Source: CAXXOK01 sp036759125
GTDB taxonomy: Bacteria; Bacillota; Clostridia; Christensenellales; Aristaeellaceae
Direction: 5' to 3'
NCBI GenBank assembly: GCA_036759125.1
Contig: DAIOVG010000005.1
Span: 1-46,477 of the forward strand
DNA length: 46,477 nucleotides
Below the pieces are notes generated by a model that saw only the letters and a program-made list of their open reading frames with translations, had not been told where the DNA came from and made no database searches. Positions within the stretch are counted from its first letter, which is position 1. The number at the start of each line of letters is the position of its first letter. Shown piece by piece: positions 23,769 to 32,210 of this stretch. Both the position numbers and the translations under genes were made by a program.

Positions 23769-24434
23769 ATGGTCAAAGCGGTTTTGTTCGACATGGATGG
23801 GGTGCTGTTTGAAACCGAGCGCATGTACTACGACAGACTCGTCGTTCTCATGCGCGAATACGGGCACGAGATGACCCGCGCATTCTTCGTGAGCACGCTT
23901 GGCGTGCCCATCAGCGCGTGCCGGGCGCTGTATTATCAGTCCTACGGGAACGATTTCCCCTATGATGAGGTGTACCACCGCCTGTTCGACGACGTTGGGG
24001 ACTATGTGAAACAGTTCGGCACACCGCTCAAACCAGGCGTTTCTGCCTGTTTTGCGGCGCTGCAAGCCCGCGGACTGAAAATGGTGCTCGCTACCAGCGC
24101 ACCGCGCTCCGCCGCGAACGATTTCTTCGCCATGCTGCCGGAGCTTGACCAAATACTGTCCGGCAAGGTCTGCGGCGACGAGGTGGAGCACGGCAAGCCC
24201 GACCCGGAAATCTTCAGGAAAGCCGCGCATCTGGCCGGGTTCGCCCCTGACCAGTGCCTGGGTGTGGAGGACTCTCCCAGTGGCCTCAAAGCCATCCGCG
24301 CCTGCGGCGCATACGCGGTGATGATCCCCGACCTGCTCCCCTACACCGACGCGCTGCAGCCGTATGTGGACACCGTATTGGAATCGCTTGCAGAGCTTCC
24401 GGCCCTGATCGATCAGATCAACAAACAGCCATAA
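23769..24434 (+). CDS. HAD-superfamily hydrolase, beta-phosphoglucomutase-like
   Basis: A 221-residue HAD phosphatase. Motif I is DMDGVLF (nucleophile Asp and acid Asp), motif II is LATSAPRSA, motif III is the Lys in HGKPDPEIF, and motif IV is GVEDSPSGLKA. The helical cap after motif I places it in subfamily IA with pseudouridine- or sugar-phosphatases and beta-phosphoglucomutase. The substrate is not readable. It starts three bases after the FAD enzyme; RBS GAAAGGA overlaps that gene's end. Confidence 0.9.
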   Translation: MVKAVLFDMDGVLFETERMYYDRLVVLMREYGHEMTRAFFVSTLGVPISACRALYYQSYGNDFPYDEVYHRLFDDVGDYVKQFGTPLKPGVSACFAALQARGLKMVLATSAPRSAANDFFAMLPELDQILSGKVCGDEVEHGKPDPEIFRKAAHLAGFAPDQCLGVEDSPSGLKAIRACGAYAVMIPDLLPYTDALQPYVDTVLESLAELPALIDQINKQP

Positions 24435-24471
24435 GCATGTCGGCTACGCTTTCATTCAAGAGTATATAAGG

Positions 24472-24501
24472 GAGCCCCGGCGCAGAGTTGCGCCGAGGCT
24501 C
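24472..24501. terminator. Hairpin between convergent genes
   Basis: A 13-bp stem (24472-24484 with 24489-24501) with one imperfect pair and a GAGT loop. The T-tracts are short on both sides; it probably serves both directions. Confidence 0.55.
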
Positions 24502-24551
24502 TTTGCCGTATGCTTGATGTACAATGCGATTTGCTTTTGTGCATGATCGCG

Positions 24552-25094
24552 CTACTCGTCCAGCAGCTCCTTCACCTGAATGCTCCGGATGCGCCACTGG
24601 TCGTTTTCCTTGACCAATGTAGCGGAATAGTGCGCGGCCTGCCAGCGCGGCGGGCTTTCGTAATTATCTTCGCCGTAAAGCCGGATGGCCGTTTCCTCAT
24701 ACTGGCGGTTGATGCGCCCGTCGATGCGCGGAATGCGCTCGATAAACTCCGCCTTCGCGGTGGTTTCCCACGGCCAGCACCACATCCATGTCAGCTGCAG
24801 GCGGTGGTCGATGCCGCGTACGGTATAAATCACATACGGGCTTTCACCCTCCAGCGCCATGAGCAGGTTTTCGTCGCGCTGCAGGTAGCTGGTCTGAAAA
24901 TACTTGGTCAGCTCCGTTGCGTCGTCGTCCATCATAATCACCTGGGCGCGCTTTGCCATACCGTCCTTGAGCACCACGGAAATATTGGTGGCGTTCATGG
25001 CATAGTAAAAGGTCACCACCGCAAAGCCCAAAAGAGCCAGCAGGATGAGCAGGCGCGACGCCAGATACCAGACGAAACGGCGCAGTTTAGTCAA
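24552..25094 (-). CDS. Membrane-anchored uncharacterised protein
   Basis: A 180-residue protein from a TTG start at 25094 (GGAAAGG ten bases upstream). Residues about 8-32 form one membrane helix (FVWYLASRLLILLALLGFAV), and the rest is an extracytoplasmic domain ending SATLVKENDQWRIRSIQVKE, typical of NTF2/DUF4829-like folds. Its start overlaps the apgM end by eight bases, so the two are coupled; the functional link is not evident. Family not recognised. Confidence 0.7.
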   Translation of the reverse strand: MTKLRRFVWYLASRLLILLALLGFAVVTFYYAMNATNISVVLKDGMAKRAQVIMMDDDATELTKYFQTSYLQRDENLLMALEGESPYVIYTVRGIDHRLQLTWMWCWPWETTAKAEFIERIPRIDGRINRQYEETAIRLYGEDNYESPPRWQAAHYSATLVKENDQWRIRSIQVKELLDE

Positions 25095-26337
25095 CTGAAA
25101 ACAACCTTTCCAAAAGCTTCGATCCGTCGTCAAGAAGCGGCATGGTTTTTGCTGCGGACTCCGAATACTTGCGGGGGCTGCCGGGGCGGCGGCTGTCGTA
25201 AATCGCAAAGGGCACAGGGGTTCCGTCGTGCCCGCGCGTGGTGAGAAGCGTCGGGTGATCGCACATGAGGAGCAGACGGTAATCCTCGCCGCGCGCGTCC
25301 AGGGCTTCCAGCAGCGGGCGCGTGACCAGATCGTTCACGTTCTGAATGGCCCGCATCTTTTTGATCATCTCGCCCGCGTGGGCCATCTCGTCGGGCGCTT
25401 CGATGTGAACGGCGGCGAAATCGTCTCCGCTGTCCAGCGCGTGCAAAACCGCGTCCACCTTGCCCTGATAGTTGGTGTCCAGCTCGCCGTTGGCTCCCTT
25501 GACGCGCGGTGTTTTCAGCCCCGCAAGCGAGGCGATGCCCCACACAAGCGGCACGGCGCTGATTACAGAACCTGTTTTATGATATTTTTCCGTAAAGCTA
25601 TCCAGCTGCATGGCCGTCGCCGCGCCCCAGGGCCAGACCATGTTGGCGGGCAGCAGGCCCTTCTCCCTGCGGGCCACGTTTATAGGATGATCCTTGAGCG
25701 CTTCGTAGCTTAGGCGCATCAGATCCGCAATCCCCGCACACATGGCAAGCGCTGCCGGGTGATCGCCCGTACAGGCAGGATAATGTCCCTCGATGGCATG
25801 ATCCAGAATACCGTGCGGCTCAGTAAGGCGCACCGACGCCAGATCCACCGCCCCGGCCTGCATTACGCCGATGTGGCGGAAGGTGTCGGTAATATGGATA
25901 TCCAGCTTGATTTCGCTCATCCTGGAGGCGAACGGAGATGGAGCGGCCGTCAGATCGCGCATCAGGGTTTCGGCGTCCTTGCCGTGGATGCCGCCGCCGT
26001 TGTGGCTCAAAATCACGAGCCTGCCATAACGTTCCTCCACGGCGCAGAGGTTGACGCGCAAGCTGACGCTGCCCTGCGGCACGGTGATGCCCATGCCTGC
26101 AGCCTCCAGAACGCTGCGCCCGGTATAGCAGGTACGCGGATCGTTTCCGAAAATCGACAAAATCGCCGTATCGCTGCCCGGCACCAGGCCTTCAGGCACG
26201 GTGCGCACGCGGCCGTAATCGCCGCCCGCCACCCGGTCAAACGCGTCCAGCGTCAAGGCTTCCATAGGTGTTTTCCCGTCCAGCTGTGCTACCGGCGCAT
26301 CCGCCATGCCGTCCCCAATGACCAAAACGTATTTCAT
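25087..26337 (-). CDS. apgM: 2,3-bisphosphoglycerate-independent phosphoglycerate mutase (ApgM type)
   Basis: A 416-residue enzyme of the alkaline-phosphatase superfamily. Metal-site motifs are GDGMAD (start), VPGSDTAILSIFGNDP, HNGGGIHG, HIEAPDEMAHAGE and MCDHPT. In the short archaeal-type branch some members were proposed as homoserine kinases, so the assignment to glycolysis is by family. ATG 26337 has GGGAG upstream. It is the first gene of a two-gene operon. Confidence 0.92.
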   Translation of the reverse strand: MKYVLVIGDGMADAPVAQLDGKTPMEALTLDAFDRVAGGDYGRVRTVPEGLVPGSDTAILSIFGNDPRTCYTGRSVLEAAGMGITVPQGSVSLRVNLCAVEERYGRLVILSHNGGGIHGKDAETLMRDLTAAPSPFASRMSEIKLDIHITDTFRHIGVMQAGAVDLASVRLTEPHGILDHAIEGHYPACTGDHPAALAMCAGIADLMRLSYEALKDHPINVARREKGLLPANMVWPWGAATAMQLDSFTEKYHKTGSVISAVPLVWGIASLAGLKTPRVKGANGELDTNYQGKVDAVLHALDSGDDFAAVHIEAPDEMAHAGEMIKKMRAIQNVNDLVTRPLLEALDARGEDYRLLLMCDHPTLLTTRGHDGTPVPFAIYDSRRPGSPRKYSESAAKTMPLLDDGSKLLERLFSVD

Positions 26338-26367
26338 GCGTCCGCTCCCTTATCGTTGTCAGGTTTC

Positions 26368-26396
26368 AGTATAGCGCGTGCGCGCTTTCTTTTCAA
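26368..26396 (-). promoter_or_regulatory. Sigma-A promoter of apgM
   Basis: Minus strand: TTGAAA (26396-26391), 17-base spacer, TATACT (26373-26368). Confidence 0.75.
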
Positions 26397-26408
26397 GATA
26401 CGCGGGGA

Positions 26409-26438
26409 TTGGCATGTTCTCCCAATATGGTGTATACT
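26409..26438 (+). promoter_or_regulatory. Sigma-A promoter of murG-glmM
   Basis: TTGGCA (26409-26414), 18-base spacer, TATACT (26433-26438). It is back to back with the apgM promoter. Confidence 0.65.
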
Positions 26439-26474
26439 ATGCCCGTATTCAAGACCGAAAAAGGAGCGCAACGC

Positions 26475-27548
26475 ATGAAGCGCATCGTGTTGACCGGCGG
26501 AGGTACTGCCGGGCACGTTTCCCCGCATCTGGGCCTCATCCCGCGTTTACGGCAGGCGGGCTATGAGTTACACTATATCGGCAGGCACCCAAGCATCGAG
26601 TACGATATCATCCATCCCATCGGAGATATTACCTTCCACCCCATCAGCGCAGGTAAGCTGCGGCGGTATTTCAGCCTGACAAATTTTACAGATATTTTCC
26701 GCGTACTGCGCGGCATTTGGCAGTCGTACTGGCTGCTTCGTAAGCTCAAGCCCGACGTGTGTTTTTCCAAGGGCGGGTTTGTGAGCATCCCGGTGGTCAT
26801 CGCCGCGCACCTGAACCATGTGCCCATCGTTTGCCACGAAAGCGACATGACCCCCGGGCTTGCCAACCGCATCGCCGCCCGCTTTGCCGACAGGATCGCC
26901 ACCACCTTTCCCGAATGCGCAGCCTGCCTTGGCGGCAAAGGCATCATGACCGGAACGCCGCTGCGCGAAGACCTGTTTGACGGCAGCCGTGAACGGGGCT
27001 TCGCCCTGGCGGGCTTTGATGGAGCCAAGCCCGTATTGCTGGTCACCGGTGGCAGCCAGGGTGCGCAGGCGATCAACCAGGCGCTGCGGGAGAGCCTGGA
27101 AAGACTTCTGCCTGAGATGGATATTTTGCATCTGTGCGGAAAAGGCAATCTGGATGAAAGCCTACTCCAACTGGAAGGGTATCGCCAGTTTGAGTATTTG
27201 CAGGCGGAATGGCCCGACGTGCTTGCGGCGGCGGACCTCGTGCTGAGCCGCGCGGGTGCCAACGCGCTCAGCGAGCTGCTGGCGCTTAAAAAGCCCATGC
27301 TGCTGGTTCCCTATCCCCTGTCCGCCAGCCGGGGCGATCAGATTAAAAACGCCGATAGCTTTGAGAGGCAGGGCTTTGCCAGGGTGCTCCCGCAGGAAAC
27401 CCTGACGCCTGAAACGCTAACTGATGCGCTGAAAAAGCTCACGGAAGATCAGGATACTCTCACCGGCGCGATGAACAGCTGTGCTATACAAAACGGAACC
27501 GACGCGGTGCTTAAGCTGATTGAAGACGTACAGACAAGGAGACAATAA
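26475..27548 (+). CDS. murG: UDP-GlcNAc:lipid I GlcNAc transferase MurG
   Basis: A 357-residue GT-B glycosyltransferase that makes lipid II on the inner membrane face. It has GGGTAGHVSPHLG at the start, SKGGFVSIPVV, HESDMTPGLANRIAA, and the donor site LVTGGSQGAQAIN with SRAGANALSELL. It closely resembles the short YkcB/MurG-like clostridial branch. Start at ATG 26475 with AAGGAG eight bases upstream; the longer frame starts before the promoter -10. glmM begins one base after its stop. Confidence 0.93.
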   Translation: MKRIVLTGGGTAGHVSPHLGLIPRLRQAGYELHYIGRHPSIEYDIIHPIGDITFHPISAGKLRRYFSLTNFTDIFRVLRGIWQSYWLLRKLKPDVCFSKGGFVSIPVVIAAHLNHVPIVCHESDMTPGLANRIAARFADRIATTFPECAACLGGKGIMTGTPLREDLFDGSRERGFALAGFDGAKPVLLVTGGSQGAQAINQALRESLERLLPEMDILHLCGKGNLDESLLQLEGYRQFEYLQAEWPDVLAAADLVLSRAGANALSELLALKKPMLLVPYPLSASRGDQIKNADSFERQGFARVLPQETLTPETLTDALKKLTEDQDTLTGAMNSCAIQNGTDAVLKLIEDVQTRRQ

Positions 27549-27549
27549 T

Positions 27550-28899
27550 ATGGCCAGAATGTTTGGAACCGACGGCGTACGCGGGATAGCCAACGCGGAT
27601 CTAACCTGTGAAACGGCATACAAGCTCGGCCAGGCAAGCGCCGTGGTGCTCGCAAGCGACGTGCACCGCCCCACCATTCTGGTGGGACGCGATACGCGCC
27701 TGAGCGGCGAAATGCTGGAATCCGCCATGGTTGCGGGCATTTGCAGCGTTGGCGCGCGCGCGGTGCTGGTAGGCATTATGCCGACCCCAGCCATCGCCTA
27801 CCTGACTCGCTATTACGAGGCCGACGCGGGATGTGTGATCTCCGCCAGCCACAACACGGTGGAGTACAACGGCATTAAGTATTTTGACAAGCAGGGCCAC
27901 AAGCTGGTCGACGAGCTGGAGGACCGGATTGAGGCCATCGTGAGGGAAGGGCTGCCCGCGGATTATGTGCTGCCCGTCGGCACGATGATCGGCAGGCCTG
28001 TGCGCCAGTTCAACGCCGCGCGGCGCTACATCGACTTTATCCAAAGCTCCCTGGATGTACGGCTGGACGGCCTGCACATCGTGCTGGACTGCGCCAACGG
28101 CGCCGCGTACGATGTGGCTCCGGCTGTATTCAAGGAGCTCGGCGCTAAGGTGAGCTTGTATTATCACGAGCCCGACGGCACCAACATTAACGACCTGTGC
28201 GGCTCCACCCACCCCCAGCGCTTAAGCGAGCTGGTGAAGGAGCTTGGCGCGGATGTCGGCTTTGCGTTTGACGGCGACGCCGACCGCGTCATCGCATCGG
28301 ACGAGCGCGGCAAGCTCGTGGACGGCGACCAGATGATGGCGCTGCTCGCCGTATACATGAAGGAAAAAGGCATGCTGCCCACCAACACCTTGGTGGCAAC
28401 CGTCATGAGCAACATGGGCCTGGATATCGCGATGAAAAAGCGCGGCATTCAGCTGATAAAAACCAAGGTCGGCGACCGCTATGTGCTGGAGAAGATGCGC
28501 GAGGAGGACCATATGCTGGGCGGCGAGCAATCCGGGCATGTGATCATGCGCGCGTTCAACACCACGGGCGACGGCATTTTAACCGCGCTGCAGGTGCTAA
28601 GCGCCATGGTGCACGCCAAAGCGTCCCTGTCCGCGCTGGCGGGCGTCATGCAGGTGATGCCCCAGAGCCTGTACGCCGCGCACATCAGCGACCAGAAGAA
28701 GGACGAGTACATTCACAATCCGCGTGTGCAGGAAATGATGCGGGAAATTGAAGCCAAATACAAGGACACGGGCCGGCTTCTGGTGCGCGCCAGCGGCACC
28801 GAACCGCTGGTCCGCGTGATGATCGAAGGCCCCAACCAGCGTGAGATCGACGCCGATGTGTTCCGCCTGGCAAAGCTCATTGAAAAGGAACTGAACTGA
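27550..28899 (+). CDS. glmM: Phosphoglucosamine mutase
   Basis: A 449-residue enzyme converting glucosamine-6-P to glucosamine-1-P for UDP-GlcNAc. The phospho-serine is S100 in CVISASHN, the metal loop is FDGDADR, the sugar-binding loop is GGEQSGHV, and the phosphate loop is RASGTEPLVRVM. AAGGAG precedes the ATG. Its pairing with murG makes sense, because UDP-GlcNAc is MurG's donor. The stop codon directly abuts the next ATG. Confidence 0.96.
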   Translation: MARMFGTDGVRGIANADLTCETAYKLGQASAVVLASDVHRPTILVGRDTRLSGEMLESAMVAGICSVGARAVLVGIMPTPAIAYLTRYYEADAGCVISASHNTVEYNGIKYFDKQGHKLVDELEDRIEAIVREGLPADYVLPVGTMIGRPVRQFNAARRYIDFIQSSLDVRLDGLHIVLDCANGAAYDVAPAVFKELGAKVSLYYHEPDGTNINDLCGSTHPQRLSELVKELGADVGFAFDGDADRVIASDERGKLVDGDQMMALLAVYMKEKGMLPTNTLVATVMSNMGLDIAMKKRGIQLIKTKVGDRYVLEKMREEDHMLGGEQSGHVIMRAFNTTGDGILTALQVLSAMVHAKASLSALAGVMQVMPQSLYAAHISDQKKDEYIHNPRVQEMMREIEAKYKDTGRLLVRASGTEPLVRVMIEGPNQREIDADVFRLAKLIEKELN

Positions 28900-29517
28900 A
28901 TGCCAAAAGTGATCCGGCGTTTATTCGCCTTTGCGCTTCTATTGCTGTGGCTGCCCGCAGGCGCGCTAGCCCTGACCGGACAGACCTTTTCAACATTCCA
29001 AACCTATTACAGGGAAAACGTTTCCTTTATCAACGACAACGAAGGCCGGCATATGCTGCCGATTGAGCTTTCCATGGCCGATTTGAATGACAACGGCCGC
29101 AAGCAGTACTCCGTATATTCGGTCGCCCTGAACGTGACGGTCACGGTTGACGGCGAGGGCATCATTGAGACCTGTGAAATCCGCCTGATCTACCCGGAAG
29201 GCGCACAACAGGGCAACAGCCTGTACCTGGATTATGTGACCGCGCAGTATCATAGCCTGGCGTTCATCATGGCGATGCACGTGTCCCCCACGCCGGATAG
29301 CCGGTACTTTTTGGCCGATGAGATCCGAAACGAGCTGCGCAACAACTTCGGCGCGTATGAACGGCAGCTTGGCTCATATACGATTTCCTGCGTCAGCGTC
29401 GCGGGTGAGGGCGCGGTGTTCACCTTTACCAACAACAGCCTGACCCCTGCGCTGGACGATCCATGGGACGGCGGACCCACACCCGAGCCGCTGGACGATT
29501 CGGAACACCTGGGCTAA
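28900..29517 (+). CDS. Exported uncharacterised protein
   Basis: A 205-residue protein with a signal peptide (residues 1-25: LFAFALLLLWLPAGALA). The mature part begins LTGQTFSTFQTYYRENVSFIND. The C-terminus is Pro/Asp-rich (DGGPTPEPLDDSE). I do not recognise the fold. It starts directly after the glmM stop codon, using AAAAGGA within glmM as RBS. Its last four bases overlap the end of the convergent pseudouridine synthase gene. Confidence 0.75.
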   Translation: MPKVIRRLFAFALLLLWLPAGALALTGQTFSTFQTYYRENVSFINDNEGRHMLPIELSMADLNDNGRKQYSVYSVALNVTVTVDGEGIIETCEIRLIYPEGAQQGNSLYLDYVTAQYHSLAFIMAMHVSPTPDSRYFLADEIRNELRNNFGAYERQLGSYTISCVSVAGEGAVFTFTNNSLTPALDDPWDGGPTPEPLDDSEHLG

Positions 29518-30392
29518 GCGTTTAACACCCGCACAAACACATCCGGCAAGCTGCTTTCCAGCCGGATGTGTTTTTTTTGCGGTATTTCCAGCTCCAGATA
29601 CGCGCTGTGCAGCGCGAAACGGCGCGGCAAAAGCGGATGCTCCGTTCCATACAGAAAGTCCCCGGCCACCGGACAGCCAATGGACTGCAGGTGAACGCGA
29701 ATTTGATGAGTACGTCCGGTCAAGAGCCGCAGGCGCAGCAGGCTTTTACCGCCGGAGGTTTGCACCACACGGTATTGCGTACTTGCGGGCCTGCCCTGCG
29801 GGGCGATGACGCGGCGGATGCTCGCACCGTCCGCCTTTGCAATCGGCGTGTCAATCACGCCCTGCGGCTCTGCGGGGATTCCGTCGCAAACCGCGAGATA
29901 TTCGCGGATAAACACATCGGAATGCAGCCGCTTTTGCAGATATTGCTGGGCATGGGCATGCTTGGCGACCACCATCAGCCCGCTGGTTCCCTTATCGAGC
30001 CGGTTCACGGGGCGGTAGATGAAGCCCTCCGGCGCTTTAAGGTATGCGCAGACCGCGTTTTCGAGCGTCTCACCATTCTGCTTGAACGAGCGAACGGAGG
30101 GCAGCGGCGCGGGCTTGTCCACAACAAGTATATCGTCGTCCTCGTAGGCTATCTGCAGCAGAAGATCGCTTGGCCGCACAGACTCCGTACCCGCATCCGG
30201 GATGCGGATAACCAGCGTCTGCCCGACACGTACCCGGCGGTCGGCATGCACGGATTCGCCATCCAAAAGAAGCGCGCCCTGAAACTTGGCGCGCTTAAAC
30301 TGTGCGTAGGACATGGAAAGCGTCCGCAGTGCAATCTGCCGTACGGCCTTGCCGTCGTCCTCCGCCGAAATGATCATAGTCAGCTCCTGCAT
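29514..30392 (-). CDS. RluA-family pseudouridine synthase (second copy)
   Basis: A 292-residue enzyme with an S4-like start (YAQFKRAKFQGALLLDGESV) and catalytic RPVNRLDKGTSG, D133 being the nucleophile. The usual HRLD reads NRLD here, which some RluA-family branches share. RTHQIRVHL follows. The RNA target is unknown. GGAGGGG precedes the ATG. Its stop codon overlaps that of the convergent exported protein. Confidence 0.9.
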   Translation of the reverse strand: MQELTMIISAEDDGKAVRQIALRTLSMSYAQFKRAKFQGALLLDGESVHADRRVRVGQTLVIRIPDAGTESVRPSDLLLQIAYEDDDILVVDKPAPLPSVRSFKQNGETLENAVCAYLKAPEGFIYRPVNRLDKGTSGLMVVAKHAHAQQYLQKRLHSDVFIREYLAVCDGIPAEPQGVIDTPIAKADGASIRRVIAPQGRPASTQYRVVQTSGGKSLLRLRLLTGRTHQIRVHLQSIGCPVAGDFLYGTEHPLLPRRFALHSAYLELEIPQKKHIRLESSLPDVFVRVLNA

Positions 30393-30415
30393 GGTTCACC
30401 CCTCCGCACAGGCGG

Positions 30416-30445
30416 AGTATACCACGCTCCGGCAATCCGCAGCAA
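30416..30445 (-). promoter_or_regulatory. Promoter of the second pseudouridine synthase gene
   Basis: Minus strand: TTGCTG (30445-30440), 18-base spacer, TATACT (30421-30416), about 25 bases from the start codon. Confidence 0.55.
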
Positions 30446-30459
30446 GACGTAAGGGTTCG

Positions 30460-32199
30460 CTAGGGCTGCAGCCAATCCAATTGGATCGGCGATCCGGCCT
30501 GCACCACATCGGACATCTTCACGTAGCCGATCATCTCATCCGGGCGCATCAGCCAGTCGTCCTCCGCTTGGGGAACGCTGACGATCAGCCAGTTTCCGGT
30601 TTCAGCCAGCACGCGCAGCAGCGTTCCCTCCGGCAGGGTTTCGATGGTTTTGGCAAACATGCCCGTATCCTGCTTGAGTGCAAGTTCCTTCTTCGTCCGC
30701 GCTACTGCCGGTGTGGTGGTAGGAACGGAGGTTTTCACAGAATCTGGATAGGTTACATAAATGCTGGCGATATAGCCTTCCGTATCGCCCAGCCGCACAC
30801 GGTACCATGCGTATGGATCGCCAGGCAGGGTATCCAGCACTTGCACCAGCGTGCCCAAGCGCAGCATCCCCAGGTCTTTGGCACGCGATGAGGTATCCCC
30901 ACGCAGATGGACAGCGCTCGTCATGCCATAGCCATCGGGGATTGATTCGGTGATTGCCGCTGCGGCCTGGCATGCTTCCTCGGTTTTGGGAAACGCCTCG
31001 GCGTCTATGTACTCCATGGCAGGCGGCGCCAGCGCGGGATAGTCGAAAATTGTTTGCGTCCCACGATCCAGGGAAACCCCATGATACCAGCATTCAAAAT
31101 TATCGGACGGCATACCTCTGATTTCGATGCTCTGGCGGGTTTCATAATCCACAAAGCTGTAATTGGACAATATACACTGCACAATAGGCGCGGATACATC
31201 GTGCATCATATCCAGGCTGACTTGAAAACTTTCCTTTGCGACATCAGAGATCGGGTAGTGAATCTCAAAGCCGTTGCCGTTTGTATAGGTAATATAAAGC
31301 GCGCGTTCGCTTAGCAGCGCCTTTCCCCCAACAGGTGCAACCTGCCAGGCTTTGGTTTCATGAAGCTGATACAGCATCACCAGCATCCGCTGCCCGTCCT
31401 TTGCAAAGGCGGCTAGTCCCGCGCCGTAGAGTGTCTGGACATCCTCGTATGGTTTCACGCGATATGCCCCGGCAAGGCATTGCCAACCCTGGAGTTTCGG
31501 ATGGGAAAACGCTGTCTCCAGCTCACCGGGCACTTCTCCCACAAACTCGGTTATCTGCTTTGTGTCATTGGTCTTGCGCGTATGCACACCTGACTCCACC
31601 ACGGTGATGACCGGGACTTTCTCTAGCCCGAACTCTGCAAAGACCTGGTCCCGCCACTCCACCAATGCGGGCTGCCATCTGATCTCGTCATGGTAACAGG
31701 AGGTAAAGAAATCCTGAAGCGCCTGTGCAGGCGCATACGCGGCATCCTCAAGCCCATCGCGCAGCTCGATATCCATATAGATGTTGCCATCATCCTTCAG
31801 CGCTGCTCCCAGCGCGGCGCGGCTCTGGGCATCCCATGTCGACAGCCATCCGTTTTCCTTCATGGCACGCAGGATGGAGCGCACGCTGTTTTCCGGCGCA
31901 CCGGTAGATTTCCCAGCAGTAAAGGGGGATACCGCGTTCATGTAGCGCAAATCCGTCAAAGAGAAAAAAGCCGAATATTCCCATCCGGGATGGTTGTAAA
32001 ACCTGGCGGTCCACCTGTCGTCCTCCTGCGTAATCTCAACGGTAAAGGCTTCCGCTTCCTCCTGGGTATAGCCGTAGACCTCGGTTAACAATCCCCGGAC
32101 ATGTTTGATCAACGTCTGCTGCGTATCGTCCTGCGCTATCGCCGTGCTGGATACCGTCAACAGCAAGGCAACCATCAGTGCCAGTATTTTCTTTTTCAT
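30460..32199 (-). CDS. Exported SH3-domain protein, third gene of the BlaI/BlaR1-type operon
   Basis: A 579-residue protein with a signal peptide (ILALMVALLLTVSSTAIAQ). Residues about 25-420 form a large domain I do not recognise (YGYTQEEAEAFTVEIT). At the C-terminus lie two bacterial SH3-like repeats, about 445-500 (LGMLRLGTLVQVLDTLPG...GYIASIYVTYP) and about 515-575 (IETLPEGTLLRVLAETGNW...IGYVKMSDVV). SH3b domains usually bind cell-wall peptide. Start at ATG 32199 with AGGAG upstream, 11 bases after the BlaR1-like stop, so it is probably induced by that system. Confidence 0.8.
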   Translation of the reverse strand: MKKKILALMVALLLTVSSTAIAQDDTQQTLIKHVRGLLTEVYGYTQEEAEAFTVEITQEDDRWTARFYNHPGWEYSAFFSLTDLRYMNAVSPFTAGKSTGAPENSVRSILRAMKENGWLSTWDAQSRAALGAALKDDGNIYMDIELRDGLEDAAYAPAQALQDFFTSCYHDEIRWQPALVEWRDQVFAEFGLEKVPVITVVESGVHTRKTNDTKQITEFVGEVPGELETAFSHPKLQGWQCLAGAYRVKPYEDVQTLYGAGLAAFAKDGQRMLVMLYQLHETKAWQVAPVGGKALLSERALYITYTNGNGFEIHYPISDVAKESFQVSLDMMHDVSAPIVQCILSNYSFVDYETRQSIEIRGMPSDNFECWYHGVSLDRGTQTIFDYPALAPPAMEYIDAEAFPKTEEACQAAAAITESIPDGYGMTSAVHLRGDTSSRAKDLGMLRLGTLVQVLDTLPGDPYAWYRVRLGDTEGYIASIYVTYPDSVKTSVPTTTPAVARTKKELALKQDTGMFAKTIETLPEGTLLRVLAETGNWLIVSVPQAEDDWLMRPDEMIGYVKMSDVVQAGSPIQLDWLQP

Positions 32200-32210
32200 A
32201 CGCTTTCTCC

